A stretch of DNA of 64,000 nucleotides from Actinacidiphila bryophytorum (GCF_016916835.1 NZ_JAFFIX010000004.1:1-64000); one strand, 5' to 3'. Positions 33,027 to 42,053 are shown, numbered from the stretch's first letter. Notes: a model not told the origin generated them from the sequence alone. Translations and numbers: made by a program.

Positions 33027-33866
33027 TTACGCTTCGAGCTGGTTTGCGGAACGCAGCCGGGCGAAGCTGCGGGACAGCAGCCGGGAGACGTGCATCTGCG
33101 ATACCCCCAGCTCAGCGCTGATCTGGGACTGCGTCAGGTTGCCGAAGTAGCGCAGCAGCAGGATGCGGCGCTCGCGCTCGGGGAGCTGCACCAGCAGATG
33201 CCGGACCAGGTCGCGGTGCTCGACGCCGGACAGCGCCGGGTCCTCGTAGCCGAGCCGGTCCAGCAGGCCCGGTGCCCCGTCGCCCTCCTGTGCCGCCTCC
33301 AGCGAGGTCGCGTGGTAGGCGCGGCCCGCCTCCAGGCAGGCCAGCACCTCCTCCTCCGACAGCTTGAGCCGCTCGGCGATCTCGGCGGTGGTGGGGGACC
33401 TGCCGTGCAGCACCGTCAGGTCCTCGATCGCACCGCTGACCTGCACCCACAGCTCGTGCAGCCGGCGGGGTACGTGCACGGTCCGCACGTTGTCGCGGAA
33501 GTAACGTTTGATCTCCCCCACCACGGTCGGCATCGCGAAGGTCGGGAACTGCACCCCGCGGTCCGGGTCGAAGCGGTCGATCGCGTTGATCAGGCCGATG
33601 GTGCCGACCTGGACGACGTCCTCCATCGGCTCGTTGCGGCTGCGGAAGCGGGCGGCGGCGTACCGCACCAGCGGCAGGTTGACCTCGATGAGCGCGGCGC
33701 GGACCCGGGTGTGCTCGGGTGTGCCGGGTTCCAATGTGCGAATCTGTTCGAACAGCACCTGTGTGAGTGCCCGTGCGTCCGCCGCGTTGGTGCTGGGGGT
33801 ACGCGTCCTGCCGCGGGGATACGTCGTTGACGCCGTACGGGCCGGCACCGGCACATCACACCCCAC
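33027..33866 (-). CDS. SigB/SigF/SigG-family RNA polymerase sigma factor (second of a pair)
   Basis: A 279-residue paralogue of the preceding sigma gene with the same three regions ([95 protein letters not shown]). By position beside tadA and upp it corresponds to S. coelicolor sigF, a spore-maturation sigma factor, but this is inferred from order. No anti-sigma gene is adjacent; control must come from elsewhere. The start is a GTG. Confidence 0.85.
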   Translation of the reverse strand: MGCDVPVPARTASTTYPRGRTRTPSTNAADARALTQVLFEQIRTLEPGTPEHTRVRAALIEVNLPLVRYAAARFRSRNEPMEDVVQVGTIGLINAIDRFDPDRGVQFPTFAMPTVVGEIKRYFRDNVRTVHVPRRLHELWVQVSGAIEDLTVLHGRSPTTAEIAERLKLSEEEVLACLEAGRAYHATSLEAAQEGDGAPGLLDRLGYEDPALSGVEHRDLVRHLLVQLPERERRILLLRYFGNLTQSQISAELGVSQMHVSRLLSRSFARLRSANQLEA

Positions 33867-33976
33867 ACTGTCGACTCATCCGGCAAAAGCGGTCATAGCA
33901 TCACAATTCATGTGTGGTGTGCGCAAGCACCGCATATTGCCGTGTTGTACAACCGCAGTGCACCCGGGCGCGAAGA

Positions 33977-34004
33977 AGCCCCCCGCCGGACCCGGCAGGG
34001 GGCT
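33977..34004. terminator. Terminator-like hairpin
   Basis: AGCCCCC (33977-33983) pairs with GGGGGCT (33998-34004), and inner GCCGG / CCGGC pairing extends it. It lies just past the end of the alpha/beta-barrel gene on the minus strand. Confidence 0.6.
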
Positions 34005-34037
34005 CGCCGCGCTACCGCGAAGGGCGGCCGGCGCGGC

Positions 34038-34331
34038 TCAGATCTCGTAGTCGGCGATCACCCAGGTGGCGAATCCGGCCCAGGGCGCGACCGCGGCCTG
34101 GTGCGCCGGGTGTTCGAGATACCGCACCAGGGCGTCGCCGTCCGCGACCGAGGAGTTGATCGCGAAGTCGTACGCGACCGGGCGGTCGCTGATGTTCCAG
34201 CCGCACTCCCAGGACTCGACCTCGGGCACCAGGGCGCCCAGCTCGGCGAAGGCCCGCGCCCCGTCGGCCACCCGCGGCTCGTCCCGCGAGACGCCCTCGT
34301 TGAGCTTGAACAGCACCAGATGCCGGATCAT
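34038..34331 (-). CDS. Dabb-family (stress-responsive A/B barrel) protein
   Basis: A 97-residue ferredoxin-like dimeric barrel: MIRHLVLFKLNEGVSRDE at the start and YDFAINSSVADGDALVRYLEHPAHQAAVAPW near the end, with the conserved HPAHQ motif. Such proteins bind small molecules or act in polyketide cyclisation, but most are of unknown role. It shares the strand with the sigma pair. Confidence 0.8.
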   Translation of the reverse strand: MIRHLVLFKLNEGVSRDEPRVADGARAFAELGALVPEVESWECGWNISDRPVAYDFAINSSVADGDALVRYLEHPAHQAAVAPWAGFATWVIADYEI

Positions 34332-34354
34332 CGAACCCCTCGCTCGCCGTCGTG

Positions 34355-34519
34355 CTAGTTGACCAGGTCGTGCATGAACTGCCCGATGCTCTTGGCCGCG
34401 TTCGATATGCCGACGAAGCCTACCTGTACCAGGTCGGCGGCCCGGGCGGGCTGGTTGATGATCGTGTAGAGCACGAAGATCACCAGCACGTACGTGGCGA
34501 CCTTCCTCGCCTGCGCCAT
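34355..34519 (-). CDS. Small membrane-associated protein (54 aa)
   Basis: ATG at 34517-34519, stop TAG at 34355-34357, and an AAGGAGC ribosome site 15-16 bases before the coding body. The product begins MAQARKVATYVLVIFVLYTII (one membrane helix) and ends SNAAKSIGQFMHDLVN (amphipathic). The strong start signal and clean codon use support a real gene. Function unknown. Confidence 0.65.
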   Translation of the reverse strand: MAQARKVATYVLVIFVLYTIINQPARAADLVQVGFVGISNAAKSIGQFMHDLVN

Positions 34520-34679
34520 GCTCCTTGCCCTCCCCAGCCGCAGTTACGCACCAACGGTCACAAGTGTGCAATCAACAAAGTCTATCCATCAGTTGGCGCA
34601 ATCAGGCGCTCACCCGTCCCACTGATCCTATGAACGCCCGACGCGTCGCCGGCGCCGGGCCTGTGCCATCGTCGGTGCC

Positions 34680-35666
34680 ATGGCGAAGCCGACGAACCAG
34701 GGCCGCCCCGACGTCGTGGTTGTCGGCGCGGGCGTCAGCGGGCTGACCACCGCGGTCTGCCTGGCCGAGTCCGGCTTCGCCGTCCGGGTGGACAGCGACC
34801 GGCCGCCCGCAGCCACCACCTCGGCCGCCGCGGGGGCCGCGTGGGACCCCTACCTCGTCGAGCCGCAGCAGGCCGTCAGGCGGTGGAGCGCCGTCGCACT
34901 TGCGGACTTCGCCGCCCTCGCCGCCGACCCGCAGGACACCGGGGTGCGGATGGCCGGCGGCACCCACCAGTCCCGGGTGCCCTGCCCGGCACCCGACTGG
35001 GCCGCCACCGTCGGTGCCCGGGCCTGCACACCCGCACAGCTGCACCCCGGCTACGCTGTCGGCTGGCACTACACCGCGCCGCTCGTCGACATGCCCCGCT
35101 ACCTCGGCTACCTGGTGCGGCGGCTCACCGCGGCCGGCGGCCGGCTGCGTGCCCACCGCTACGGCTCCCTCGCCGAGGTGCTGGCCGAGGCGCCCGCGGT
35201 GGTCAACTGCGCGGGCAGCGGCGCGCGGACCCTGGTGCCGGACCCGGCCACCGACGCGGTCCGCGGCCAGATCGCGGTGGTGGAGAACCCGGGCGTCACC
35301 GACTTCTTCTGCGACGACACACCGGGCGCCCAGGACCTCGTCTACGCCTACCCGCACGGCGCCGCCCTGGTGCTCGGCGGCACCGCGGACCCGGGCGACT
35401 GGGACCTGCGGCCCGACCCCGCCGCCACCGCCGCGATCATCCGGCGCTGCGCCGCGGTGCTCCCACAGGTACGGGACGCCGCCGTCCTCGACGTCCGGGT
35501 CGGCCTGCGCCCCGTACGCCCCCGGGTGCGGCTCGCGGCCGAGCCCACCGCGTCGGGGCTGCTGCTGCACAACTACGGGCACGGCGGCGCGGGCGTGACC
35601 GTGTCCTGGGGCTGTGCCAGGGAGGCCGCGGCGCTGCTGCGCGACCGCTGGCCGGCCACCGCCTGA
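34680..35666 (+). CDS. FAD-dependent D-amino-acid oxidase family protein
   Basis: A 328-residue flavoenzyme. The FAD-binding motif is VVVVGAGVSGLTTAVCLAESG at the N-terminus, SAAAGAAWDPYLVEP follows as in D-amino-acid oxidases, and the C-terminal signature LHNYGHGGAGVTVSWG contains the conserved G-H-G-G-x-G. It should oxidise D-amino acids to imino acids with peroxide release, or deaminate a related substrate. It has no signal peptide and stands alone. Confidence 0.88.
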   Translation: MAKPTNQGRPDVVVVGAGVSGLTTAVCLAESGFAVRVDSDRPPAATTSAAAGAAWDPYLVEPQQAVRRWSAVALADFAALAADPQDTGVRMAGGTHQSRVPCPAPDWAATVGARACTPAQLHPGYAVGWHYTAPLVDMPRYLGYLVRRLTAAGGRLRAHRYGSLAEVLAEAPAVVNCAGSGARTLVPDPATDAVRGQIAVVENPGVTDFFCDDTPGAQDLVYAYPHGAALVLGGTADPGDWDLRPDPAATAAIIRRCAAVLPQVRDAAVLDVRVGLRPVRPRVRLAAEPTASGLLLHNYGHGGAGVTVSWGCAREAAALLRDRWPATA

Positions 35667-35678
35667 GCCACCCCCGAG

Positions 35679-36893
35679 TCACTGCCTGATCTGCCACACC
35701 CGCCGGTGCACGGCGACCCCGGACTCGGCCCCGCGGCGGAAGAGGTAGACGGCCGCGCGGGCCGCCAGCGCGGTCATCAGGACGGCGGTCGACGGCCAGC
35801 TCGGCAGCCCCGCGGCCACCGTGATCACGCTCGCGGCGGGGGCGAGGCTGGTGACCGCGGCAAGCGCCGTGGACCACGGCGTCCAGCGGAAGCGGTGCGC
35901 GATCGAGAACTCCGACCGCTCGTAGAGCGCGAGCCCGGCGCTGAAGGCCAGCCCGGTCAGCACCGTCAGCCAGGCGGAGGCGCTCAGCTGCGCATAGGTG
36001 ATCGGCAACGAGGCCAGGAAGGGCAGCACACCGCCGTACTCGGACAGCACGTTGCCCCACTTCATGATCCGGCCGAAGGCGTTGGAGCGTATCCGGGCCA
36101 GCTCGCCCGCGGCGCTGGCGTAGACGATCAGCGACATGGTGGTGACGAAGGTCGCCACGATCAGCAGCAGCCGCACGTCGTCCGGGTAGTGCGAGGAGGC
36201 GAAGGAGAAGCCGACCAGGAAGGTCAGCGAGGCCAGCACGGAGCCCGAGAAGGCGATGCCCGCCTGGGCCTCGCCGGACTGCAGGGCCGAGGGGTCGTCG
36301 CGCTCGAACCGCGATATCTCGAAGGCCGGTTCGCCGGACAGCACCGCGAGCGCGGTCACCGCGTGGTCGTCCGGCGCGAGCGAGTCGGCCAGCTGCTCGG
36401 CGTCGGCGACCGGGACGAGGTGGCGGGCGTCGGGGTCGACGTACTCCACCCGCACCTTGTGCTGGTAGTACAGCCGCAGCGCGCGCCCGCCGGGGCCCGT
36501 GCGCAGGGTCCTGGTGCCGAGGAAGCCGTGGGCGAGCAGCAGGCCCGCCAGCGCAGTACCGCCGGGGTCCGCGACGCAGGAGACGGTGCCGCCGGCCGTC
36601 TCGGTCCCCCGGGCCTCCGCCAGCACATGGCCGAGCAGTGCCGAGCCCACCCCGCGCCTGCGCCGGCCGGTGACGACCCCGATGCAGGCCAGCCGCACAT
36701 GGCCGGGCAGCGGGCGCTCCAGCACCGCAAGGCCGACCGTCTCGCCCAGCACCTCGGCGACCCTGACCAGCCCGTCCCGCACCGCCTGTTCGAGCCCGGC
36801 GCCGCTCGGACACCCCGGGATCCGCAGCTCGGCCGCCAGAGCAAGCACCGCGGGGAGGTCCCCCGGCACGGCCGTCCTCGTCGTCGCCGTCAT
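35679..36893 (-). CDS. GNAT acetyltransferase fused to a multi-pass membrane domain
   Basis: A 404-residue protein of unusual build. Residues about 5-150 form a GNAT domain with the acetyl-CoA loop VVTGRRRRGVGSALLGHVLAEA. A linker of about 50 residues (VPVADAEQLADSLAPDDHAVTALAVL) follows. The last ~200 residues contain about five membrane helices (IAFSGSVLASLTFLVGFSF; LLLIVATFVTTMSLIVYAS; VLPFLASLPITYAQL; WLTVLTGLAFSAGLALYE; ALAAVTSLAPAASVITVAA). The ATG at 36893 is chosen because a GGGAGGG site precedes it. Membrane anchoring suggests it acts on a lipid-linked or exported substrate. Confidence 0.75.
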   Translation of the reverse strand: MTATTRTAVPGDLPAVLALAAELRIPGCPSGAGLEQAVRDGLVRVAEVLGETVGLAVLERPLPGHVRLACIGVVTGRRRRGVGSALLGHVLAEARGTETAGGTVSCVADPGGTALAGLLLAHGFLGTRTLRTGPGGRALRLYYQHKVRVEYVDPDARHLVPVADAEQLADSLAPDDHAVTALAVLSGEPAFEISRFERDDPSALQSGEAQAGIAFSGSVLASLTFLVGFSFASSHYPDDVRLLLIVATFVTTMSLIVYASAAGELARIRSNAFGRIMKWGNVLSEYGGVLPFLASLPITYAQLSASAWLTVLTGLAFSAGLALYERSEFSIAHRFRWTPWSTALAAVTSLAPAASVITVAAGLPSWPSTAVLMTALAARAAVYLFRRGAESGVAVHRRVWQIRQ

Positions 36894-36936
36894 CGCGACC
36901 CGTCCCTCCCCCAAGGCACCCCGCGGCCGCAACGAC

Positions 36937-36970
36937 GAAGAGCACCTGCTCGGTTGAGGAGGTGCTCTTC
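36937..36970 (-). terminator. Terminator hairpin of tRNA-Ser
   Basis: GAAGAGCACCT (36937-36947) and AGGTGCTCTTC (36960-36970) form a perfect 11-bp stem with a 12-base loop, just past the 3' end of the minus-strand tRNA. Confidence 0.6.
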
Positions 36971-36986
36971 GCCATGACGATCAGAG

Positions 36987-37073
36987 CGGTAGCGGTGGGA
37001 TTTGAACCCACGGAGGAGTTGCCCCCTCACACGCTTTCGAGGCGTGCTCCTTAGGCCGCTCGGACACGCTACC
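36987..37073 (-). tRNA. tRNA-Ser (anticodon CGA)
   Basis: On the minus strand the acceptor GGTAGCG (37067-37073) pairs with CGCTACC (36988-36994), followed by the discriminator G. The anticodon stem ACGCC / GGCGT region holds CGA, with a long variable arm and GGTTCAAATCC T-loop. CCA is not encoded. Confidence 0.93.
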
Positions 37074-37114
37074 GAGACAGATCCTAGCCCACGCGGGGGG
37101 ATGCTCAGAAACCG

Positions 37115-37576
37115 TTATGGGGCAGGCGGGCGGAAGAAGTGGCTGAGAAGGGCCGCGGCGGGGGCGGGCAGGACGCCGGCGACGACCTCGGGGCGGTGGT
37201 TGAGGCGGCGGTCGCGCACCAGGTCCCACAGCGAACCTGCCGCGCCGGCCTTGGGGTCGGTGGCCGCGTAGACCACCCGGTCCAGCCGGGACTGGACGAT
37301 CGCGCCCGCGCACATCACGCACGGCTCCAGGGTGACCACCAGGGTGCAGCCGGTGAGCCGCCACTCACCGGTCGCTTCGGCCGCCCTGCGGACGGCGAGG
37401 ACCTCGGCGTGCGCGGTCGGGTCGCCGGTGGCCTCCCGCTCGTTGCAGGCGCGCGCGAGCACCGTCGTACCGTCCGCGGCCAGCACGACCGCGCCCACCG
37501 GGACGTCGCCGGTGAGCGTGGCCTTCTCCGCCTCCGCCAGGGCCAGCCGCATGGCGGCCGCCCACGGGTCGCGCAC
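37115..37576 (-). CDS. tadA: tRNA adenosine(34) deaminase TadA
   Basis: A 153-residue deaminase that converts A34 to inosine in the anticodon of tRNA-Arg(ACG). The zinc and proton-shuttle motif is THAEVLAV (His and Glu) and the two zinc cysteines are in EPCVMCAGAI. The tRNA substrate gene of the same type is present in this window at 13462. The gene directly downstream of its associated protein is a conserved streptomycete arrangement. Confidence 0.93.
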   Translation of the reverse strand: MRDPWAAAMRLALAEAEKATLTGDVPVGAVVLAADGTTVLARACNEREATGDPTAHAEVLAVRRAAEATGEWRLTGCTLVVTLEPCVMCAGAIVQSRLDRVVYAATDPKAGAAGSLWDLVRDRRLNHRPEVVAGVLPAPAAALLSHFFRPPAP

Positions 37577-37635
37577 CGGGTCTGCCGGGTGCGCCGCGTC
37601 CCCTGGCGGAGGCTGCGATGCCGGTGGGTGTGCTG

Positions 37636-38175
37636 TCAGCGGACCGCCTCCAGCACGTCGGCACAGCCCAGCGCCTCGGCGATCTCGCCCAGCGCCTCAC
37701 CGGTGAGCGCGCCGTCGCCGCTGAGCGCCAGCAGCTCCTTGGTGCTCATCCCCAGGTCGGCCAGCAGGTCGGTCTCCCCGAGCGGGCCGGTCGGCACATG
37801 GTCTTCCGAGGGGCCCGCCACGGCGTCCTCGTCGTCGTCGGTTTCGCCGTCCTCGGTGCCGTCGAGGTCGACCAGTTCGTCGAGGTCCTCCGGGTCGCGG
37901 CCCAGCACCTCGTCCGTGAGCAGGATCTCTCCGTACGAGCTGCGGGCGGCGGCTGCCGCGTCGGACACGTAGATCCTGGGGTCCTCTTCACCGTCGACCC
38001 GGATGACGCCGAACCAGGCGTCCTCCTGCTCGATGAAGACCAGAACCGTTTCCTCCTCGTCGCCGGCCGCGCGGGCCAGATCGCTCAGATCGGCGAGGGT
38101 TTCCACATTGTCGAGATCGGGTTCGCTCGCGTGCCAACCGTCCTCGGTGCGCGCGAGCAGTGCGGCGAAGTACAC
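37636..38175 (-). CDS. TadA-associated protein, acidic
   Basis: A 179-residue acidic protein always found beside tadA in streptomycetes: VYFAALLARTEDGWHASEPDLDNVETLADLSDL at the start, an Asp/Glu-rich middle (DLDELVDLDGTEDGETDDDEDA) and a helical end (STKELLALSGDGALTGEALGEIAEALGC). Its function is not known, but its conservation next to tadA suggests a role in tRNA deamination or its control. The GTG at 38175 has a GGGAGAG site. Confidence 0.75.
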   Translation of the reverse strand: MYFAALLARTEDGWHASEPDLDNVETLADLSDLARAAGDEEETVLVFIEQEDAWFGVIRVDGEEDPRIYVSDAAAAARSSYGEILLTDEVLGRDPEDLDELVDLDGTEDGETDDDEDAVAGPSEDHVPTGPLGETDLLADLGMSTKELLALSGDGALTGEALGEIAEALGCADVLEAVR

Positions 38176-38430
38176 CGTGACTCTCCCACTGGTCTCAGGC
38201 CGTCCGGACCGGGTGGGGCCGCTTTCGACTTTCCGTCGGCCCCGCCCATCGGCATCGTGGCAGAAACCGGGGCGTTGCGAAGGGTCTTCGGCACTGCGAC
38301 GTGCCAGGTCTTCGTCACTTCTGCGAGATTCGGCGATCTTGTACGGCCATTGTGGGGGTCCCGAGGTCACCCGGAGGCCGTCAAGCGGTCACGCTGCGCT
38401 CACCAAGCGCACAACGGAGATCACGGACAT

Positions 38431-38595
38431 TCACCAACGGAACGTCCGCATCCGCATCTGCTGCCGCATCCGTGCGGCCCTGGCCTTGCGGGGCTGGACG
38501 CGGTCGCGCAGCTCCTTGGCCTCGTTCAGCTCCCGCAGGAACGAGGCGCGCTTGCGGCGGCGCTCCATGTCGCGTTCGTCGTCGTGCTCCGCCAT
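38431..38595 (-). CDS. Small Arg-rich conserved protein (54 aa)
   Basis: A 54-residue, strongly basic helical protein: [23 protein letters not shown], then [22 protein letters not shown] and a Met/Arg-rich tail [13 protein letters not shown]. It lies between the TadA-associated protein and upp, the same place as a small gene in S. coelicolor. The charge pattern suggests RNA or DNA binding. An earlier in-frame ATG ten codons upstream is possible. Confidence 0.65.
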   Translation of the reverse strand: MAEHDDERDMERRRKRASFLRELNEAKELRDRVQPRKARAARMRQQMRMRTFRW

Positions 38596-38740
38596 GGGCG
38601 CCCACCGTCCCTGCACTCGGTTCACCCGGGTGGCGCGCCGGGTGTACAGACCCAGTTTCCCTCTTACGGGCGGTTTACCCCACCGGCGGCGTACGAGCCG
38701 GGGGTGAAGCGGGGCTGGCAGCGCCCCCCGGGGCGCCGGT

Positions 38741-38753
38741 TACAGTCATCGGT
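38741..38753 (+). promoter_or_regulatory. Putative -10 for leaderless upp
   Basis: TACAGT at 38741-38746 precedes the ATG at 38754 by seven bases, and there is no ribosome site. Confidence 0.4.
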
Positions 38754-39389
38754 ATGCGTCTCCACGTTGTCGACCACCCGCTGGTCGCGCACAAGCTCAC
38801 CACCCTGCGCGACCAGCGCACCGACTCCCCGACCTTCCGGCGGCTCGCCGACGAGCTGGTCACCCTGCTCGCCTACGAGGCGACCCGCGACGTCAGGACC
38901 GAGCAGGTCGACATCCGCACACCCGTCGCCCCGACCACCGGGGTGCGGCTCTCCCACCCGCGGCCCCTGGTCGTGCCGATCCTGCGGGCCGGCCTCGGCA
39001 TGCTCGACGGCATGGTCCGGCTGCTGCCCACCGCCGAGGTCGGCTTCCTCGGCATGGTCCGCGACGAGCAGACCCTGGAGGCGCGCACCTACGCCACCCG
39101 GATGCCGGACGACCTGTCCGGCCGGCAGGTCTACGTCGTCGACCCGATGCTCGCCACCGGCGGCACTCTGGTCGCGGCGATCAACCTGCTGATCGACCTG
39201 GGCGCCGACGACGTCACCGCCCTGTGCCTGCTCGCCGCCCCGGAGGGCGTCGAGCTGATGGAACGCGAACTGGCCGGCAAGCCGGTCACCGTCGTCACCG
39301 CAGCGGTCGACGAGCGCCTCAACGAACGCGGCTTCATCGTCCCCGGCCTCGGCGACGCGGGCGACCGCCTCTACGGCACGGTGAGCTGA
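38754..39389 (+). CDS. upp: Uracil phosphoribosyltransferase
   Basis: A 211-residue enzyme of pyrimidine salvage that makes UMP from uracil and PRPP. The PRPP loop is [17 protein letters not shown], the uracil-binding C-terminus is [15 protein letters not shown], and the N-terminus [26 protein letters not shown] is diagnostic. It is full length. The TACAGT element suggests a leaderless transcript. Confidence 0.95.
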   Translation: MRLHVVDHPLVAHKLTTLRDQRTDSPTFRRLADELVTLLAYEATRDVRTEQVDIRTPVAPTTGVRLSHPRPLVVPILRAGLGMLDGMVRLLPTAEVGFLGMVRDEQTLEARTYATRMPDDLSGRQVYVVDPMLATGGTLVAAINLLIDLGADDVTALCLLAAPEGVELMERELAGKPVTVVTAAVDERLNERGFIVPGLGDAGDRLYGTVS

Positions 39390-39886
39390 CGCCCGTCGGC
39401 TACGCCTCCACCCTCTACGGCACCCCTTCGCAAGGGGGCAGCCACCTGCGCTGCGGTGCCTTCTCGCCTGGCGGCGAGCGTTTTCAGGGGCGCGGGCCTG
39501 CATCTGGTCTGCGGCTGGCGCCGCGTGGGCGCGCCCGGCTCCCACGGGCCGTCGTGTGGCGCCGGACCGCCACCACGCCAGGGGCGCGGGCCTGCATCTG
39601 ATCTGCGGCTGGCGCCGCGTGGGCGCGCCCGGCCCGCACGGGCCGTCGTGTGGCGCCGGACCGCCACCACGCCAGGGGCGCGGGGAACTGCGCGACCAGC
39701 CCCCACCGGCCGGTGGTCCGTCTCCGGACCGAAGTGCCCCTCTGGGTCGGTGACGACCCGCGCCCGGTGGTGGGCTGGTCGCGCAGTTCCCCGCGCCCCT
39801 GAAAAGCACCGCCCGCCGCAGAGGCGCCCCCGGCGCCGGAAACGCTCGCCCTCTGCGGAAGAGGGCGCCCGGGGGCACCCCCCGGG
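39390..39886. repeat. Convergent gap with the dispersed repeat and a 94-bp tandem duplication
   Basis: There is no gene. Full copies of the element lie at 39674-39699 and, inverted, at 39775-39800. Ahead of them, 39486-39579 and 39580-39673 are nearly identical 94-base units that each begin AGGGGCGCGGG and continue CCTGCATCTG, so the next unit and the full copy share the same junction. This shows the element acting as a boundary for tandem duplication. Confidence 0.75.
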
Positions 39887-40552
39887 TCAGTGGCGGGACG
39901 GGGCAGTGGGCGTCGGGGTGCAGGCGGGCTTGGCGGGGGGAGGATTGGCGGCGACAATCCGAGCCTTGGCTGCGTCGGCCGGCGAGGCCAAAGAGCTGAA
40001 CGCAGTCCCGATCATCAGATCGACCGTCTTGTCCTTGCGCGTCGTGTCGATTTTCACCGTCGACCCCGCCACTTGGGTGCCGGCCTCCCTGGCGGCGGCC
40101 TCCGCGGCGGGACCCGCCACGATCAGCGCCGACTGGGTGACCTTCTTGTCGTAGGGCGCGGGAGCGTTGCCGAACGTCTTCACCTTGAAGCCGCGTCTGG
40201 CCAGCTCGTCCGCCGTGGACTTGGCCAGGCCGCCGCGCACGGTGGCGTTGTAGACGTTCATCGTCACCCCGGCCGGCTGCGGCAGCGCCATCGGCTTCAG
40301 CGCGGGCGTCGGCGTGGCCGTCAGCGTGCACGGCCGGCTCTGCGGTGCCGCGTTGGCCTTGGTGTCCCCGTCGTCGCCGTTGAAGACGTGGAAGAGCTGC
40401 AGCGCGCCCCAGCCGAAAAGGCCCAGCACGACGACCGAGGCGACGAGCGCGGCCACGATGCGGCCGCGTTTTCTGGGTCGCCGCATCCGCGGGTACGTGT
40501 CCCCGGTGACTCGGTACTTACCGCCCATCCCAGAGGGCGTCAGCATGCTCAT
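39887..40552 (-). CDS. LytR C-terminal domain protein, membrane-anchored
   Basis: A 221-residue protein: a basic cytoplasmic N-terminus (MRRPRKRGR), one membrane helix (about 30-55: IVAALVASVVVLGLFGWGALQL), then an extracytoplasmic LytR_C domain (about 95-195: VTMNVYNATVRGGLAKSTADELARRGFKVKTFGNAPAPYDKK). The same domain closes LytR-CpsA-Psr wall-polymer ligases and occurs alone in envelope-integrity proteins. It is likely part of wall maintenance. A Pro/Thr-rich tail ends it. Confidence 0.82.
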   Translation of the reverse strand: MSMLTPSGMGGKYRVTGDTYPRMRRPRKRGRIVAALVASVVVLGLFGWGALQLFHVFNGDDGDTKANAAPQSRPCTLTATPTPALKPMALPQPAGVTMNVYNATVRGGLAKSTADELARRGFKVKTFGNAPAPYDKKVTQSALIVAGPAAEAAAREAGTQVAGSTVKIDTTRKDKTVDLMIGTAFSSLASPADAAKARIVAANPPPAKPACTPTPTAPSRH

Positions 40553-40573
40553 GAGCGCAGCGTAAGCGGATTG

Positions 40574-40870
40574 TCAGTCCATCTCCAGGACCCGGGCGTG
40601 GAGCACTTGACGCTGCTGCAGGGCGGCGCGAACCGCTCGGTGCAGGCCGTCTTCCAGATAGAGATCACCCTGCCATTTGACGACATGTGCGAAGAGGTCG
40701 CCATAGAAGGTGGAGTCCTCGGCGAGCAGCGTCTCCAGGTCGAGCTGGCCCTTGGTGGTCACCAACTGGTCCAGCCGCACGGGTCGGGGGGCGACGTCCG
40801 CCCACTCACGCGTACTCACCCGGCCGTGGTCCGGGTACGGCCGAGTGCTTCCGATGCGCTTGAAGATCAC
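40574..40870 (-). CDS. ParB/VapB-like small protein
   Basis: A 98-residue protein with a ParB-nuclease-like core (VRLDQLVTTKGQLDLETLLAEDSTFYGDLFAHVVKWQGDLYLEDGLHRAVRAALQQ; the DGxHR motif is typical). Streptomycete members are often labelled VapB-type antitoxins, but no toxin gene is next to it, so the label is weak. The start ATG lies 21 bases after the end of the LytR_C gene's reading direction and the two may form an operon. Confidence 0.65.
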   Translation of the reverse strand: MIFKRIGSTRPYPDHGRVSTREWADVAPRPVRLDQLVTTKGQLDLETLLAEDSTFYGDLFAHVVKWQGDLYLEDGLHRAVRAALQQRQVLHARVLEMD

Positions 40871-41015
40871 ACGGAAAGCCTACCGGTCCGGCTTGTGCGG
40901 GCGCAGCAGTGGCGCCGCGGAGCCATGGCGGCGAAACGCCCATATCAGGATGGGACGGGAACATGTCATCCCGGAAGACGTGGTGCGGCCGTCGTCGTAG
41001 GGCCGCGGACACGTC

Positions 41016-41915
41016 CTAGGTGGCCGCGTAGAGCAGGGCGCGGGTGGTGGGGTGGGCGGCCGCGGAGGGCGGCCAGGTGAGGCGGAGGTGCAGCGTCGGC
41101 AGCGGCAGGTGCAGGGCGACCAGCGTGCCGGCGGCCAGGTCCGGGGTGACCGCGAAGGCGGGCAGGAGGGCGACGCCCACACCCTGCCTGGCCCAGGCCC
41201 GCATGACGGCGACGCTGCCGGCCTGGACGCGTTCGACGCCGGGGCCGAAGAGCCGGTCGGCGGCGAGCGCGAAGGAGCAGGCGGACGCGGTGTTGACCAG
41301 CAGCCGCTGCCCGTCGAAGTCGGCGGCGGACAGCCCCGTGGCGCCCGCGTGGGGGTGGTCGGGCGGGCCGACCAGGACCAGCGGCACCGGTTCGAGGTCG
41401 AGGAACTCCAGCGGGCCGACGGACGGCACGGGAAAGCCCAGGTCGCCCAGGGCGGTGCCGGTGTCGAGCACCAGGGCCGCGTCCAGCTCTCCTGCGCCCA
41501 CCGCGCCGAGCAGGGCCTCGCGTGAGGGCTCGGAGCGGACCTCGACGCGCAGCCCTGGGCGCCGGGCGGCCAGCCGGTCCAGGATCGCCGGCACCAGTTC
41601 CGCGGCGATCGACTCCAGCGCCCCGAGCCGCACCCGGGTGACCTCGCGGTCGGCGGCGTCCGCCGCGACGACCTCGCGGCGGGCCTGCTCCGCCTGGTCG
41701 AGCAGCCGCCCGGCCCAGGAGAGCAGGCGTTCGCCCGCGGCGGTGGTGCGCATGCCGCGCGGGTCGCGCACGAAGAGCTGGACGCCCAGCGACCTCTCCA
41801 GGGTGCGGACGGCCTGCGACACCGACGACGGGGCAAGGCCGAGGGCGACGGCGGCGTCGGTGACGCTGCCCTCGCGCACGACGGCCTCGAAGGTCCGCAG
41901 CTGACGCAGTTCCAT
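41016..41915 (-). CDS. LysR-family transcriptional regulator
   Basis: A 299-residue LysR regulator. The N-terminal winged helix is RQLRTFEAVVREGSVTDAAVALGLAPSSVSQAVRTLERSLGVQLFVRDPRGM, followed by a periplasmic-binding-type effector domain (about 90-295). It diverges from the MFS pump at 42054; the gap contains a dyad with LysR spacing (41935-41957), so it probably controls the pump. Confidence 0.9.
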   Translation of the reverse strand: MELRQLRTFEAVVREGSVTDAAVALGLAPSSVSQAVRTLERSLGVQLFVRDPRGMRTTAAGERLLSWAGRLLDQAEQARREVVAADAADREVTRVRLGALESIAAELVPAILDRLAARRPGLRVEVRSEPSREALLGAVGAGELDAALVLDTGTALGDLGFPVPSVGPLEFLDLEPVPLVLVGPPDHPHAGATGLSAADFDGQRLLVNTASACSFALAADRLFGPGVERVQAGSVAVMRAWARQGVGVALLPAFAVTPDLAAGTLVALHLPLPTLHLRLTWPPSAAAHPTTRALLYAAT

Positions 41916-41934
41916 CGCTCACTTCCCGTTCAGT

Positions 41935-41957
41935 TGCGTTCGGTGCGGCCGAACGCA
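41935..41957. promoter_or_regulatory. LysR-type operator
   Basis: TGCGTTCGG-TGCGG-CCGAACGCA is a perfect 9-5-9 inverted repeat that also contains the T-N11-A pattern of LysR sites. It lies 20 bases from the LysR start codon and about 97 from the pump start. Confidence 0.65.
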
Positions 41958-42053
41958 GCGTGCGGCCGCGCCGGTGGAGGCGGTGCACGCCCGGCCGCAC
42001 CCTGGCAGGCGTTCCCCTGACGCAGCGCTCCGGGCACTTCCCGGAGGACCGGA

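Noticed and set aside
40574-40870. Toxin-antitoxin pair
   Set aside because: A VapB-like label fits loosely, but no toxin gene lies beside it; the core is closer to a ParB-like fold.
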